Positions 7,234 to 15,909 are shown, counted from the first letter of the stretch. The stretch: 64,000 bases of DNA from Pseudomonas sp. BMS12 (GCF_001592875.1 NZ_LSOF01000004.1:100421-164420); one strand, 5' to 3'. Numbers and translations are program-made. The notes: a model not told the origin generated them from the sequence alone.

Positions 7234-8544
7234 ATGCGTTCACTGTTCTGGCGCATCTTCGCCAGCTTCTGGCTGGCCATCGCCCTGGTCGCAGGCCTGT
7301 CCCTGCTGCTGGGCCGCGCCCTGAACCAGGACGCCTGGGTACTCAGCCACCACCCCGCTCTGAAGAACTTTGCCGAACGCTGGAGCACGCTCTACGAACA
7401 GCAGGGCCCGCAGGCCGCCCAACAGCTGCTGGAGAAGCGCAAACGGCGCTTTCGCATCGACACCCAGGTTCTCGATGTCGATGGCCAGCCGCTGGTCCAG
7501 GGCACCTTTCCACCTCGCGCGGCCGCCTTCGAGGCCCGCGAAGACAAGAAGCGCCTGCCCTGGCGCCGCCTGACCGAGGAATACCGCAGTCCTGGCGGCG
7601 AAACCTACCTGTTCATCCACCGCATCCCGCACCCGGAGCTGGCGGCCTGGCAGCGCGACGGTCTGTTCTGGCCGCTCAGCGCCTTGCTCATCGCTCTGGT
7701 GGTGCTGACCGCCATCAGCCTGTTGCTGACCCTGTCCATTACCCGTCCCCTGGGGCGCCTGCGCGGTGCCGTACATGACCTCGGCCAGACCACCTACCAA
7801 CAGAACAGCTTGGCGCGCCTGGCCAGCCGTGGCGACGAGTTTGGTGTACTGGCCCGCGACTTCAACCGCATGGGCTCTCGCCTGCAGGATCTGATCGGAA
7901 GCCAGCGCCAGCTGCTGCGCGATGTATCCCACGAACTGCGCTCGCCGCTGGCACGCCTGCGCATCGCGCTGGCCCTGACCGAGCGCGCGGGGCCTAACGA
8001 GCGCGAACAGTTGTGGGGCCGCCTGACTCAGGAATGTGACCGTCTGGAGGCGCTGATTGGCGAAATTCTCGCCCTCGCCCGCCTGGACGCCGACCCCGGT
8101 GCCGCCCAGCCTCTGGAGCTGCGCCAGCTAATCGACGAACTGCAGGCCAATGCGCGCCTGATCGCCCCCGAACAGTCGCTGCGGATTCGCATGGACAGCC
8201 GCCCACAGCCCTTGCAGGGCTGGCCGGACATGCTCAGGGGCGCTCTGGACAACCTGCTGCGCAATGCCCTGCGCTTCAACCCGCAGGAGCAACCCATCGA
8301 TATCGAGGTAACGACAGGCAACGGCGTGCTGCTCATTACCGTGCGCGACCATGGTCCCGGGGCGCCGGATGACGTGCTGGCACGTCTGGGCGAACCCTTC
8401 TTCCGTGCGCCCAATCAGCAAGCCGCAGGCCACGGCCTGGGTCTGGCCATCGCCCGCCGCGCCGCCGAACGCCATGGCGGACGCCTGCTGCTGAACAACC
8501 ATCCGCAAGGCGGCTTCGTCGCCACGCTGGAGTTGCCGTTGTAA
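7234..8544 (+). CDS. cpxA: Cpx-type sensor histidine kinase
   Basis: 436 residues. TM1 is at about 8-28, a periplasmic sensor of about 120 residues follows, and TM2 is at about 146-168. A HAMP domain (TRPLGRLRGAV) leads to the H-box RDVSHELRSPLARLR with the phosphorylated H233. The ATPase domain has an N-box, the G1 box VRDHGPGAPDD and the G2 box GHGLGLAIARR. It would phosphorylate and dephosphorylate CpxR in response to envelope misfolding. In P. aeruginosa the equivalent is often called CpxS. It starts 48 nt after the chaperone gene, across a hairpin. Confidence 0.9.
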   Translation: MRSLFWRIFASFWLAIALVAGLSLLLGRALNQDAWVLSHHPALKNFAERWSTLYEQQGPQAAQQLLEKRKRRFRIDTQVLDVDGQPLVQGTFPPRAAAFEAREDKKRLPWRRLTEEYRSPGGETYLFIHRIPHPELAAWQRDGLFWPLSALLIALVVLTAISLLLTLSITRPLGRLRGAVHDLGQTTYQQNSLARLASRGDEFGVLARDFNRMGSRLQDLIGSQRQLLRDVSHELRSPLARLRIALALTERAGPNEREQLWGRLTQECDRLEALIGEILALARLDADPGAAQPLELRQLIDELQANARLIAPEQSLRIRMDSRPQPLQGWPDMLRGALDNLLRNALRFNPQEQPIDIEVTTGNGVLLITVRDHGPGAPDDVLARLGEPFFRAPNQQAAGHGLGLAIARRAAERHGGRLLLNNHPQGGFVATLELPL

Positions 8545-8600
8545 CAGCCGTAGCAGCCGGGCTATGTGTCCGTCAGGAGTTCTGGCTGTAACGCTGTTTC

Positions 8601-8675
8601 AGCGGGAGCTTCAGCCGCGAACGGCCACTCGGAGTGACTCCTGACAGCGCTATCGCGGCTAAAGCCGCTCCCACA
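8601..8675. repeat. Inverted pair of Pseudomonas REP sequences
   Basis: The gap 8545-8786 has no gene. It holds a REP-like unit at 8601-8620 (AGCGGGAGCTTCAGCCGCGA) and an inverted unit at 8651-8675 (ATCGCGGCTAAAGCCGCTCC and following bases), which can fold together as a REP doublet. A degenerate third copy lies around 8745-8770. Such elements often stabilise or end transcripts between convergent genes. Confidence 0.75.
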
Positions 8676-8786
8676 AAAGACAGCAGGCAAACAGGAACGG
8701 CGTCGGCCGCGATGCAGGCTGCCCAGAGCAGCCTCAGGCATCGCCATCGCGACTAAAGCCATGCCCACTAAAGGGGAACAGCGCCT

Positions 8787-9344
8787 TCAGTTGGGCCAGG
8801 CGCTGACGAAATCGGCCGGTTCCAGGGCCGGCGGGTTGCGCCGCTCGCCCTCGAAGCTGCCGATGTAGAGGAAACCGACTATCTGCTCGTTGACGCCTAC
8901 CCCCAGGCCCGCCAGGACCACGGGATGATGGGACAGATCGCCGGTGCGCCAGATGGCGCCGAAGCCCAGCTCCTGTGCCGCCAGCAACAGGCTGTGAGCG
9001 GCACAGCCGGCGGACAGCACCTGTTCCTGGCGTGGCACCTTGGGGTGCTCGCTGAGGCGCGCCACCACCAACATCAGCAGCGGCGCCCGCATTGGCATGG
9101 CCCGAGCCTTGTCCAGCGCCTCCGGCTTGCAGGCAGGGTCGCTGGCCAGCGCACTGGCAAACAGCTCGCCCAACTGCTCACGACCCGCGCCTTCCACCGT
9201 GATAAAGCGCCAGGGGCGCAGCTGGCCGTGATCCGGCGCGCGCAGGGCGGCACGCACCATCAGCTCGCGCTGGGCGGCGTCGGGCGCCGGCTCCAGCAGG
9301 CGACCCACGGAAACACGGTTGAGCAACAGATCGAGGGCTTGCAT
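8787..9344 (-). CDS. Nitroreductase-family oxidoreductase (YdjA-like)
   Basis: 185 residues, the small size typical of the YdjA/single-domain nitroreductase group. Conserved FMN-contact segments are visible: LLEPAPDAAQRELMVRAALR, APDHGQLRPWRFITVEG, and near the C-terminus AAQELGFGAIWRTGD. These enzymes bind FMN as dimers and reduce nitro or quinone compounds with NAD(P)H; the physiological substrate is unknown. The ATG at 9344 is preceded by a GGAG site at the right distance. It is convergent with the kinase gene across the REP region. Confidence 0.87.
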   Translation of the reverse strand: MQALDLLLNRVSVGRLLEPAPDAAQRELMVRAALRAPDHGQLRPWRFITVEGAGREQLGELFASALASDPACKPEALDKARAMPMRAPLLMLVVARLSEHPKVPRQEQVLSAGCAAHSLLLAAQELGFGAIWRTGDLSHHPVVLAGLGVGVNEQIVGFLYIGSFEGERRNPPALEPADFVSAWPN

Positions 9345-9383
9345 CGGCCTACTCCATGACGGAAAGGCCAGCATTCTAGCCGA

Positions 9384-9755
9384 TTACGCGACCCGCTCCG
9401 GACTCAGTTCCGGCCGTTGCGGCGGCGTCAAAGGCGGCAGACCGTGCGCGGCGCGGGCTGCATCGCAACGCGGATTGTGCTGACCGTCCTCCCAGCTGGC
9501 GGCGAACTCCCGACAGCTACTGGAACGGTTCTCGTACATGGTGCAACGCACCCCGTCGCCGATATCGCCCAGCAAACTCACGCAGCGCGCGGGCTTGGCC
9601 GTAGTACCGATCATGGCGACATGGTGCGGGCCGATCTGCTCGACCAGCTGATCGGGCACCGTGCCACCCGCAGATTGGCACTCGCCCCAGAAGAACGACA
9701 CACGAAAAAAGGCGCAGCAGGCGCCACAGTTGAGGCAGGGACTATTTTGCGACAT
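9384..9755 (-). CDS. YkgJ-family cysteine cluster protein
   Basis: 123 residues with the zinc/iron-chelating CxxCxxCC-type signature at the N-terminus (CLNCGACCAFFRVSFFWGE) and later Cys residues (CVSLLGDIGDGVRCTMYENR, then SSSCREF and NPRCDAA). This is the CxxCxxCC (YkgJ) family, whose role is unknown although a metal or Fe-S site is predicted. It lies 39 nt upstream of the nitroreductase gene on the same strand, suggesting cotranscription, and is divergent from trkH. Confidence 0.85.
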   Translation of the reverse strand: MSQNSPCLNCGACCAFFRVSFFWGECQSAGGTVPDQLVEQIGPHHVAMIGTTAKPARCVSLLGDIGDGVRCTMYENRSSSCREFAASWEDGQHNPRCDAARAAHGLPPLTPPQRPELSPERVA

Positions 9756-9845
9756 GAAGGAGGGAACTCAGAAAACCGGCAAGGGCCGGCACCTGAGGCG
9801 CCATTCTATGCATCGGCATGCCGTTTGGAAGCCCCCTGCAGCAGA

Positions 9846-9876
9846 TTTACAGCACGCCCGCCAGGCAGGCTAGAAT
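9846..9876 (+). promoter_or_regulatory. Candidate promoter of the trkH pair
   Basis: TAGAAT at 9871-9876 is a good -10. The only -35-like hexamer is TTTACA at 9846-9851, with a long 19-bp spacer, so the assignment is weak. It lies about 33 bp before the first trkH start. Confidence 0.35.
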
Positions 9877-9908
9877 GACGGCCTTCGCCTGCAGCCAGAG
9901 CTTCCTAC

Positions 9909-11363
9909 ATGGCCTTGCCGACCCTACGCGTCATCGGCTTCATCATCGGCATCTTCCTCATCACCCTGGCAGTCAGCATGGTCCTCCCCATGCTGACCCT
10001 GCTGAGCTATGAGCGCACCGACGACATCACCGCCTTCCTCTGGTCCAGCATGCTCACCTTCGTCGCGGGCATGGCCCTGGTGCTGCCGGGCAAGCCCAAG
10101 AACGTGCAGCTGCGTCCGCGCGACATGTATCTGCTGACCACCTCCAGCTGGCTGGCGGTCTGCCTGTTCGCCGCCCTGCCGATGTTGCTCATCGCCCATA
10201 TCAGCTACACCGATGCCTTCTTCGAGACCATGTCGGGCATCACCACTACCGGTTCCACCGTGCTTTCCGGGCTCGACGATATGTCGCCGGGCCTGCTGGT
10301 GTGGCGTTCGATGCTCAACTGGCTGGGTGGCATCGGCTTCATCGGCATGGCCGTGGCCATCCTGCCGCTGCTGCGGGTCGGTGGCATGCGCCTGTTCCAG
10401 ACCGAGTCCTCGGACTGGGGCGAGAAAGTCGTACCGCGCTCGCACGTAGGCGCCAAATTCATCCTGCTGATCTATCTGGGGCTGACCCTGATCGGCTTCC
10501 TCGCCTACTGGGTCGCCGGCATGACGCCGTTCGAGGCGCTCAACCACGCCATGACCTCGATCTCCACCGGCGGTTACTCCACCTCGGATTCGTCGTTGGC
10601 CCACTGGCCACAACCGGCCGTGCACTGGGTCTCGGTGGTGTTGATGATCGCCGGCGGCCTGCCGTTCATGCTCTACGTGGCGGCCCTGCGCGGCCACCGC
10701 AGGGCTCTGCTGCGCGACCACCAGGTGCGTGGCTTTCTCGGTTTTCTGGTACTGACCTGGCTGGTGTTCGGCACCTGGCTCTGGCTCAACTCGGATCAGT
10801 CCTGGCTGGATGCGGTGCGCATCGTTGCGGTCAACGTCACCTCGGTAGTCACCACCACCGGCTACGCCCTGGGCGACTACACCACCTGGGGCAGCTTTGC
10901 CGTACTGCTGTTCTTCTACCTGACCTTCGTCGGCGGCTGCTCGGGCTCGACCTCCGGCGGCCTGAAGATCTTCCGCTTTCAGGTCGCTTACGTGCTGCTG
11001 CGTGCCAACCTGCAGCAACTGGTACATCCACGCGCGGTGATCAAGCAGCAGTACAACAACCACAACCTGGACGAGGACATCGTCCGCTCGCTGATCACCT
11101 TTTCCTTCTTCTTCACCATCACCATCGGCGTGCTGGCCCTGGCCCTGACCCTGGTCGGCCTCGACTGGGTCACCGCGTTGACCGGCGCCGCCACCGCAGT
11201 GTGCAACGTCGGCCCCGGCCTGGGCCCGATCATCGGTCCGGCCGGCAACTTCGCCAGCCTGCCGGACAGCGCCAAGTGGCTACTGACCGCCGGCATGCTG
11301 CTCGGCCGTCTGGAAATCCTCACCGTGCTGGTTCTGGTCACCCGCACCTTCTGGAAACACTGA
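9909..11363 (+). CDS. trkH: TrkH potassium transporter, copy 1
   Basis: 484 residues with about ten transmembrane helices and the four pore loops of the Trk/Ktr/HKT superfamily: SGITTTGSTVLSGLD, SISTGGYSTSDSS, SVVTTTGYALGDY and CNVGPGLGPIIGPAGN. TrkH forms the K+ pathway and is gated by the cytosolic nucleotide-binding TrkA. Low-affinity K+ uptake supports osmotic adaptation and pH homeostasis. trkA is not in this window. A second, highly similar trkH follows after 5 nt, so the two are probably cotranscribed. Confidence 0.93.
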   Translation: MALPTLRVIGFIIGIFLITLAVSMVLPMLTLLSYERTDDITAFLWSSMLTFVAGMALVLPGKPKNVQLRPRDMYLLTTSSWLAVCLFAALPMLLIAHISYTDAFFETMSGITTTGSTVLSGLDDMSPGLLVWRSMLNWLGGIGFIGMAVAILPLLRVGGMRLFQTESSDWGEKVVPRSHVGAKFILLIYLGLTLIGFLAYWVAGMTPFEALNHAMTSISTGGYSTSDSSLAHWPQPAVHWVSVVLMIAGGLPFMLYVAALRGHRRALLRDHQVRGFLGFLVLTWLVFGTWLWLNSDQSWLDAVRIVAVNVTSVVTTTGYALGDYTTWGSFAVLLFFYLTFVGGCSGSTSGGLKIFRFQVAYVLLRANLQQLVHPRAVIKQQYNNHNLDEDIVRSLITFSFFFTITIGVLALALTLVGLDWVTALTGAATAVCNVGPGLGPIIGPAGNFASLPDSAKWLLTAGMLLGRLEILTVLVLVTRTFWKH

Positions 11364-11368
11364 TCCGG

Positions 11369-12823
11369 ATGAAGTTGCCCACCCTGCGCACCATTGCCTT
11401 CATCAACGGCATTTTCCTGATCACCCTGGCGGTGAGCATGCTGATCCCCGTGGCTACCCAGCTGCTGTACGCCAATCCGATGGGCATCAACGCCTTCCTC
11501 TGGTCCAGCCTGATCACCTTCATCGCCGGCATCACCATGGTCGCCCAGGGCCGCCCTGCGGACAGTCACCTGCGTCCGCGCGACATGTACATGCTGACGG
11601 TATCCAGCTGGCTGGTGGTGTCGATCTTCGCCGCCCTGCCCTTCATCCTCATCCGCCACATCAGCTTCACCGACGCCTATTTCGAGAGCATGTCCGGCAT
11701 CACCGCCACCGGCGCCACCATCTTCAGCGGCCTGGACGACATGGCTCCGGGGTTGCTGATCTGGCGCTCGCTGCTGCACTGGCTGGGTGGTATCGGCTTC
11801 ATCGGCATGGCCGTGGCGATTCTGCCGATGCTGCGCATCGGTGGCATGCGTCTGTTCCAGACCGAGTCGTCGGACCGCTCGGAGAAAGTCATGCCGCGCT
11901 CGCACATGGTGGCCAAGTACATGGTGCTGGCCTATGTCGGTCTCAGCGCCCTGGCGGTGCTGGCCTTCTGGCTGGCCGGCATGGGCCTGTTCGACGCCAT
12001 CAACCACGCCATGTCGGCCATCGCCACGGGCGGCTTCTCCACCTCGGATTCATCGCTGGGCAAATGGCAGCAACCGGCGGTGCACTGGGTGGCGGTGCTG
12101 GTGATGGTTCTCGGCAGCCTGCCCTTCGTACTTTATGTCTCCATGCTGCGCGGCAACTACCGAGCACTGTGGCGCGACGAGCAGGTACGCGGCTTCCTGC
12201 TGATCCTGCTGTGCAGTTGCCTGGCGCTAAGCCTGTGGAAATGGCTGACCACCGACCTGCACTGGCTGGATGCCCTGCGCCACGTGACGGTGAACATCAC
12301 CTCGGTGATGACCACCACCGGCTTCGCCGTGGGTGACTACCACCTGTGGGGCCCCTTCGCCAGCATGCTGTTCTTCTACCTGGGCTTCGTCGGCGGCTGT
12401 TCCGGCTCAACCGCCGGTGGCCTCAAGGTATTCCGCTTCCAGGTCGCCTTCATCCTGCTCAAGGCCAACCTCAAGCAACTGGTGCACCCGCGCGCGGTGA
12501 TCCGCCAGAACTACAACCGTCACCGCCTGGACGAGGACATCGTTCGCTCGATCCTGGCCTTTGCCTTCTTCTACACCATCACCATCGCCGGCCTGGCGCT
12601 GGGCGTGGCGATCTGCGGCGTGGACTGGATCACCGCCCTTTCCGGCGCCGCTGCCATGGTCTCCGGCGTCGGTCCCGGCATGGGTGAAGTGATCGGCCCA
12701 GCCGGCAACTACGCCAGCCTGCCGGACCTGGCCAAATGGGTACTGACCTTCGGCATGCTGCTGGGTCGCCTGGAAATCCTTACCGTGCTGGTTCTGCTGT
12801 TCCCCGCCTTCTGGCGCCACTGA
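11369..12823 (+). CDS. trkH: TrkH potassium transporter, copy 2 (tandem paralogue)
   Basis: Also exactly 484 residues and clearly a duplicate of the preceding gene. The filter loops are SGITATGATIFSGLD, AIATGGFSTSDSS, SVMTTTGFAVGDY and VSGVGPGMGEVIGPAGN. The fourth loop has Gly where copy 1 and most TrkH have Asn (SGVGPG instead of CNVGPG). The ATG at 11369 gives equal length to copy 1; the open frame extends far upstream but only as a shadow of copy 1. Different ion selectivity, affinity or regulation is possible but not shown by sequence. Confidence 0.92.
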   Translation: MKLPTLRTIAFINGIFLITLAVSMLIPVATQLLYANPMGINAFLWSSLITFIAGITMVAQGRPADSHLRPRDMYMLTVSSWLVVSIFAALPFILIRHISFTDAYFESMSGITATGATIFSGLDDMAPGLLIWRSLLHWLGGIGFIGMAVAILPMLRIGGMRLFQTESSDRSEKVMPRSHMVAKYMVLAYVGLSALAVLAFWLAGMGLFDAINHAMSAIATGGFSTSDSSLGKWQQPAVHWVAVLVMVLGSLPFVLYVSMLRGNYRALWRDEQVRGFLLILLCSCLALSLWKWLTTDLHWLDALRHVTVNITSVMTTTGFAVGDYHLWGPFASMLFFYLGFVGGCSGSTAGGLKVFRFQVAFILLKANLKQLVHPRAVIRQNYNRHRLDEDIVRSILAFAFFYTITIAGLALGVAICGVDWITALSGAAAMVSGVGPGMGEVIGPAGNYASLPDLAKWVLTFGMLLGRLEILTVLVLLFPAFWRH

Positions 12824-12880
12824 CAGAAAGATGCATGCCCGGTAACAGCGCACTGCCCTCACACATACCATTTGGGTAGC

Positions 12881-12911
12881 AAAAAAAACGGGAGTCCAAC
12901 TGGACTCCCGT
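12881..12911 (-). terminator. Rho-independent terminator for minus-strand transcription
   Basis: A perfect 10-bp stem (12888-12897 with 12902-12911) closes a 4-nt loop. On the minus strand it is followed by a run of eight T (A8 at 12881-12888). The polarity is clear: it ends a transcript coming from the right on the minus strand, that is, from the small ORF at 12911-13039. There is no T-run for plus-strand transcripts, although the hairpin may still protect the trkH mRNA end. Confidence 0.85.
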
Positions 12912-13039
12912 CATCGATCATCAGAGTAAAGCCACGGGGCAATACCGACCGTAGTTACAACCTCACCTGCGTCCACTTGGAACGCACGCACCAAGTCTGT
13001 CAAAAACGAGCGTTTGCTTTGTTGCTGCTTGGTTACCAT
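12911..13039 (-). CDS. Putative 42-residue small protein with its own terminator
   Basis: The ATG at 13039 opens a 42-codon frame, beginning MVTKQQQSKRSFLTDLVRAF and ending IAPWLYSDDR, with a stop overlapping the terminator stem. The composition is protein-like: a basic start, then an amphipathic helix and a hydrophobic stretch. Codons are less GC-ended than in neighbouring genes. No strong ribosome site is visible. I do not recognise a family. The frame stays open far upstream, but that part is the shadow of the divergent phosphopantetheinyl transferase. A small regulatory RNA using the same terminator is the main alternative. Confidence 0.5.
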   Translation of the reverse strand: MVTKQQQSKRSFLTDLVRAFQVDAGEVVTTVGIAPWLYSDDR

Positions 13040-13096
13040 GGTGCAAAGAAATGTAAACGGCTGGCCCACCCACCAGGCCCAAGGCAGAATGCTGCA

Positions 13097-13789
13097 ATGA
13101 CTCTTCCGCCCTTCTGCCAACTGCTCCCCCCCCCTCCCGAACTGCTGCCCGGCACGCGCGTGGTTCAAGCGAGTTTCGATCCGGCACAACTGCACAGCGA
13201 AGACTTCCTGCACAGCGGCGTGCCACCCGTAAATGGCGTAGCCAAACGCCAGGCAGAGCATCTGGCTGGCCGCCTGTGCGCCCGAGAAGCGTTGCACCAG
13301 CTCTGCGGACAGCGAGAGCTCCCGCGACGAGACAGTGATGGCGTACCAGTCTGGCCAGTGGGTACGGTCGGCTCCATTAGCCATGGAGCTGGACGCGCAG
13401 TGGCCCTGGTGGCCCGTCGCGCTGACTGGCGAGGACTGGGTATCGATCTGGAGCAGATACTGAGCACAGAACGTGCGGCACGACTGGCTGGAGAAATTCT
13501 CACGGTCACTGAACTTGAACGAGCCGCAGAACTGACACCCAGTGAATTCGCCAAGCGAGTAACCCTGACCTTTTCGCTCAAGGAGAGTCTGTTCAAGGGA
13601 CTCTACCCGCTGGTACGCGAGCGATTTTACTTCCACGATGCTGAGTTGCAGGCACCCGATGCTACAGGGCGTGCATCCCTAAAACTGTTGATCGATCTTC
13701 ACCCGGATTGGCCGACCGGAAGCACACTGCCGGGGTACTTTGTGGAATTCGATGGCTATCTGCTGAGTCTCGTGGCTATTGCCAACTAG
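13097..13789 (+). CDS. pcpS: 4'-phosphopantetheinyl transferase (PcpS/EntD-type)
   Basis: 230 residues. The Sfp/EntD-type motifs are present: a Gly-Ser-Ile-Ser-His segment (GSISHGAGRAVALV), the metal-binding GLGIDLEQI, and the FSLKESLFKGLYPLV motif with the catalytic Glu-Lys pair (KES). The enzyme moves phosphopantetheine from CoA to a Ser of acyl or peptidyl carrier proteins. In P. aeruginosa a single PcpS serves fatty acid and siderophore synthesis. The ATG at 13097 was chosen because homology begins there. Base use is less GC-biased than the neighbours. Confidence 0.87.
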   Translation: MTLPPFCQLLPPPPELLPGTRVVQASFDPAQLHSEDFLHSGVPPVNGVAKRQAEHLAGRLCAREALHQLCGQRELPRRDSDGVPVWPVGTVGSISHGAGRAVALVARRADWRGLGIDLEQILSTERAARLAGEILTVTELERAAELTPSEFAKRVTLTFSLKESLFKGLYPLVRERFYFHDAELQAPDATGRASLKLLIDLHPDWPTGSTLPGYFVEFDGYLLSLVAIAN

Positions 13790-13820
13790 GTTACGAAGAG
13801 AGTAAGCCGATTACCTCTAT

Positions 13821-13855
13821 ATACGAGAAAGCCGCCAAAGGCGGCTTTCTCGTAT
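13821..13855. terminator. Bidirectional terminator between pcpS and cysK
   Basis: A 16-bp perfect stem (13821-13836 with 13840-13855) closes an AAA loop and contains the classic GCCGCC/GGCGGC core flanked by A and T tracts. It separates two convergent genes and can end transcription from either side. Confidence 0.85.
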
Positions 13856-13868
13856 CCGGGTGCAAGCC

Positions 13869-14843
13869 TTACTGCTGCAACTCCTGCTCGGTAAACAGAT
13901 CACTGAACAGCATGCTCGACAGATAGCGCTCGCCCGAGTCCGGCAGGATCACGACGATGGTCTTGCCCTGCATCTCCGGCTTCTGCGCCAGGCGCACCGC
14001 CGCCGCCATCGCCGCGCCGCAGGAAATGCCGCAGAGAATGCCCTCTTCCTGCATGAGGCGCAGGGCCATGGCCTTGGACTCCTCGTCCGTCACCTGCTCG
14101 ACGCGATCGACGATGGACAGGTCGAGGTTCTTCGGCACGAAACCGGCACCGATGCCCTGGATCTTGTGCGGGCTGGGTTTGATCTCCTCACCGGCCATGG
14201 CCTGGGTAATCACCGGGGAAGATACTGGCTCCACGGCCACCGAGAGGATCGGCTTGTGGCGGTTGTTCTTGATGTGGCGCGACACGCCGGTAATGGTGCC
14301 GCCGGTGCCGACGCCGGCCACCAGCACGTCGATGGCGCCGTCGGTGTCGTTCCAGATCTCCGGACCGGTGGTCTTCTCGTGAATGGCCGGGTTGGCCGGA
14401 TTGTCGAACTGCGCCGGCATGAAATACTTGCTCGGATCGGAGCTGGCGATCTCGTTGGCCTTCTCGATGGCGCCCTTCATGCCTTTAGCCGGCTCGGTCA
14501 GCACTAGCTCGGCGCCCAGGGCCTTGAGCACCTTGCGCCGCTCCAGGCTCATCGACGCGGGCATGGTCAGCACCAGCTTGTAGCCACGAGCGGCGGCGAC
14601 GAAGGCCAGGCCGATGCCGGTATTGCCGGAGGTCGGCTCAACCAGGGTCATGCCCGGCTTGAGCACACCGCGCGACTCGGCGTCCCAGATCATGCTCGCG
14701 CCGATCCGGCATTTGACCGAATAGCCCGGGTTGCGCCCCTCGATTTTCGCCAGAATGGTCACGCCCTTGGGGCCGAGGCGATTGATCTGAACCAGCGGCG
14801 TGTTGCCGATGGATTGGGCGTTGTCGGTATAGATGCGGCTCAT
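13869..14843 (-). CDS. cysK: Cysteine synthase A (O-acetylserine sulfhydrylase)
   Basis: 324 residues, full length. The PLP lysine is K44 in [14 protein letters not shown], and the substrate-binding loop is [13 protein letters not shown]. The phosphate-cup [14 protein letters not shown] and the C-terminal [14 protein letters not shown] are all conserved. It makes cysteine from O-acetylserine and sulfide as a cytoplasmic dimer and may bind serine acetyltransferase in the cysteine synthase complex. The length and the DSGERYLS motif favour CysK over CysM. It is divergent from moxR across a region with two palindromes. Confidence 0.95.
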   Translation of the reverse strand: MSRIYTDNAQSIGNTPLVQINRLGPKGVTILAKIEGRNPGYSVKCRIGASMIWDAESRGVLKPGMTLVEPTSGNTGIGLAFVAAARGYKLVLTMPASMSLERRKVLKALGAELVLTEPAKGMKGAIEKANEIASSDPSKYFMPAQFDNPANPAIHEKTTGPEIWNDTDGAIDVLVAGVGTGGTITGVSRHIKNNRHKPILSVAVEPVSSPVITQAMAGEEIKPSPHKIQGIGAGFVPKNLDLSIVDRVEQVTDEESKAMALRLMQEEGILCGISCGAAMAAAVRLAQKPEMQGKTIVVILPDSGERYLSSMLFSDLFTEQELQQ

Positions 14844-14921
14844 GGCAGGGTCCTTGGCAGGCAGAGACTAGATCGCCAAGCCTATGCCCAGCCCGTCCGG
14901 CCGTCCAGCCGTGGCCGCAGA

Positions 14922-14954
14922 GCGGGTGACCCGCCATTCAGTGACTGAATGGCG
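14922..14954. promoter_or_regulatory. Two abutting palindromes in the cysK-moxR divergent region
   Basis: GCGGGT-G-ACCCGC at 14922-14934 is a perfect 13-bp palindrome. It overlaps by 3 bp a perfect 23-bp palindrome at 14932-14954, whose 11-bp arms read CGCCATTCAGT and its complement around a central G. Both share the centre GT-G-AC. Such symmetry suggests a dimeric repressor operator or a cruciform/hairpin. No matching known operator is recognised. Confidence 0.55.
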
Positions 14955-15054
14955 CGTCTGCGTTCACAGTCCGCCAGGGTGCGGGGTATAGTCGGTTTTT
15001 CAGCTTTTCGCCGTGCCGGGCCGTGCCCGCGCGTTACCGTTCGAGGATTACACG

Positions 15055-15900
15055 ATGAAGTTCGAAGGCACTCAGTCCTACGTCGCCACCGACGACCTGA
15101 AGCTCGCGGTCAACGCCGCCATCACCCTGCAGCGCCCGCTGCTGGTCAAGGGCGAGCCGGGCACCGGCAAGACCATGCTCGCCGAGCAACTGGCCGACGC
15201 CTTCGGCGCCAAGCTGATCACCTGGCACATCAAGTCCACCACCAAGGCCCACCAGGGCCTGTACGAGTACGACGCGGTCAGCCGCCTGCGCGACTCGCAG
15301 CTGGATTCGGACAAGGTTCACGACGTCAAGAACTACATCAAGAAGGGCAAGCTGTGGGAGGCCTTCGAGGCCGAGGAGCGGGTCATCCTGCTGATTGACG
15401 AGATCGACAAGGCCGACATCGAGTTCCCCAACGACCTGCTGCAAGAACTCGACAAGATGGAGTTCTACGTTTACGAGACCAACGAGACGATCAAGGCCAA
15501 GCAGCGCCCGATCATCATCATCACCTCGAACAACGAGAAGGAACTGCCGGACGCCTTCCTGCGCCGCTGCTTCTTCCACTACATCGCCTTCCCGGATCGC
15601 GACACCCTCAAGCAGATCGTCGACGTGCACTACCCGAACATCAGCAACTCGCTGGTGGCCGAGGCGCTCGACGTGTTCTTCGACGTGCGCAAGGTGCCGG
15701 GCCTGAAGAAGAAGCCCTCCACCAGCGAACTGGTCGACTGGCTCAAGCTGCTGATGGCCGACAATATCGGCGAAGCCGTGCTGCGCGAGCGCGATCCGAC
15801 CAAGGCCATCCCGCCGCTGGCCGGAGCCCTGGTGAAGAACGAGCAGGATGTGCAGCTGCTCGAGCGCCTGGCCTTCATGAGCCGTCGCGCTTCGCGCTGA
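15055..15900 (+). CDS. MoxR-family AAA+ ATPase
   Basis: 281 residues. Walker A is LLVKGEPGTGKTMLAEQLA, Walker B is ILLIDEIDKADIEFP, sensor 1 is IIITSNNEKELPDAFLRR, and a short lid domain follows. MoxR ATPases act as chaperones that load cofactors or assemble complexes, together with a VWA-domain partner. Here the VWA gene lies downstream after a repeat. The ATG at 15055 matches the family start (MKFEGTQSYVATDD). The client of this pair is unknown; no oxidase or dehydrogenase target lies next to it. Confidence 0.9.
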   Translation: MKFEGTQSYVATDDLKLAVNAAITLQRPLLVKGEPGTGKTMLAEQLADAFGAKLITWHIKSTTKAHQGLYEYDAVSRLRDSQLDSDKVHDVKNYIKKGKLWEAFEAEERVILLIDEIDKADIEFPNDLLQELDKMEFYVYETNETIKAKQRPIIIITSNNEKELPDAFLRRCFFHYIAFPDRDTLKQIVDVHYPNISNSLVAEALDVFFDVRKVPGLKKKPSTSELVDWLKLLMADNIGEAVLRERDPTKAIPPLAGALVKNEQDVQLLERLAFMSRRASR

Positions 15901-15909
15901 TCGCTTGTC

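Noticed and set aside
10301..11368. An upstream extension of the second trkH to 840 codons
   Set aside because: The extension runs in another frame over trkH copy 1, which is certain. The ATG at 11369 gives a protein of exactly the same length as copy 1.
13040..13636. Extension of the small minus-strand ORF to 241 codons
   Set aside because: The upstream part is opposite the phosphopantetheinyl transferase gene and follows its codon structure. Only the 42 codons from 13039 lie outside that gene.
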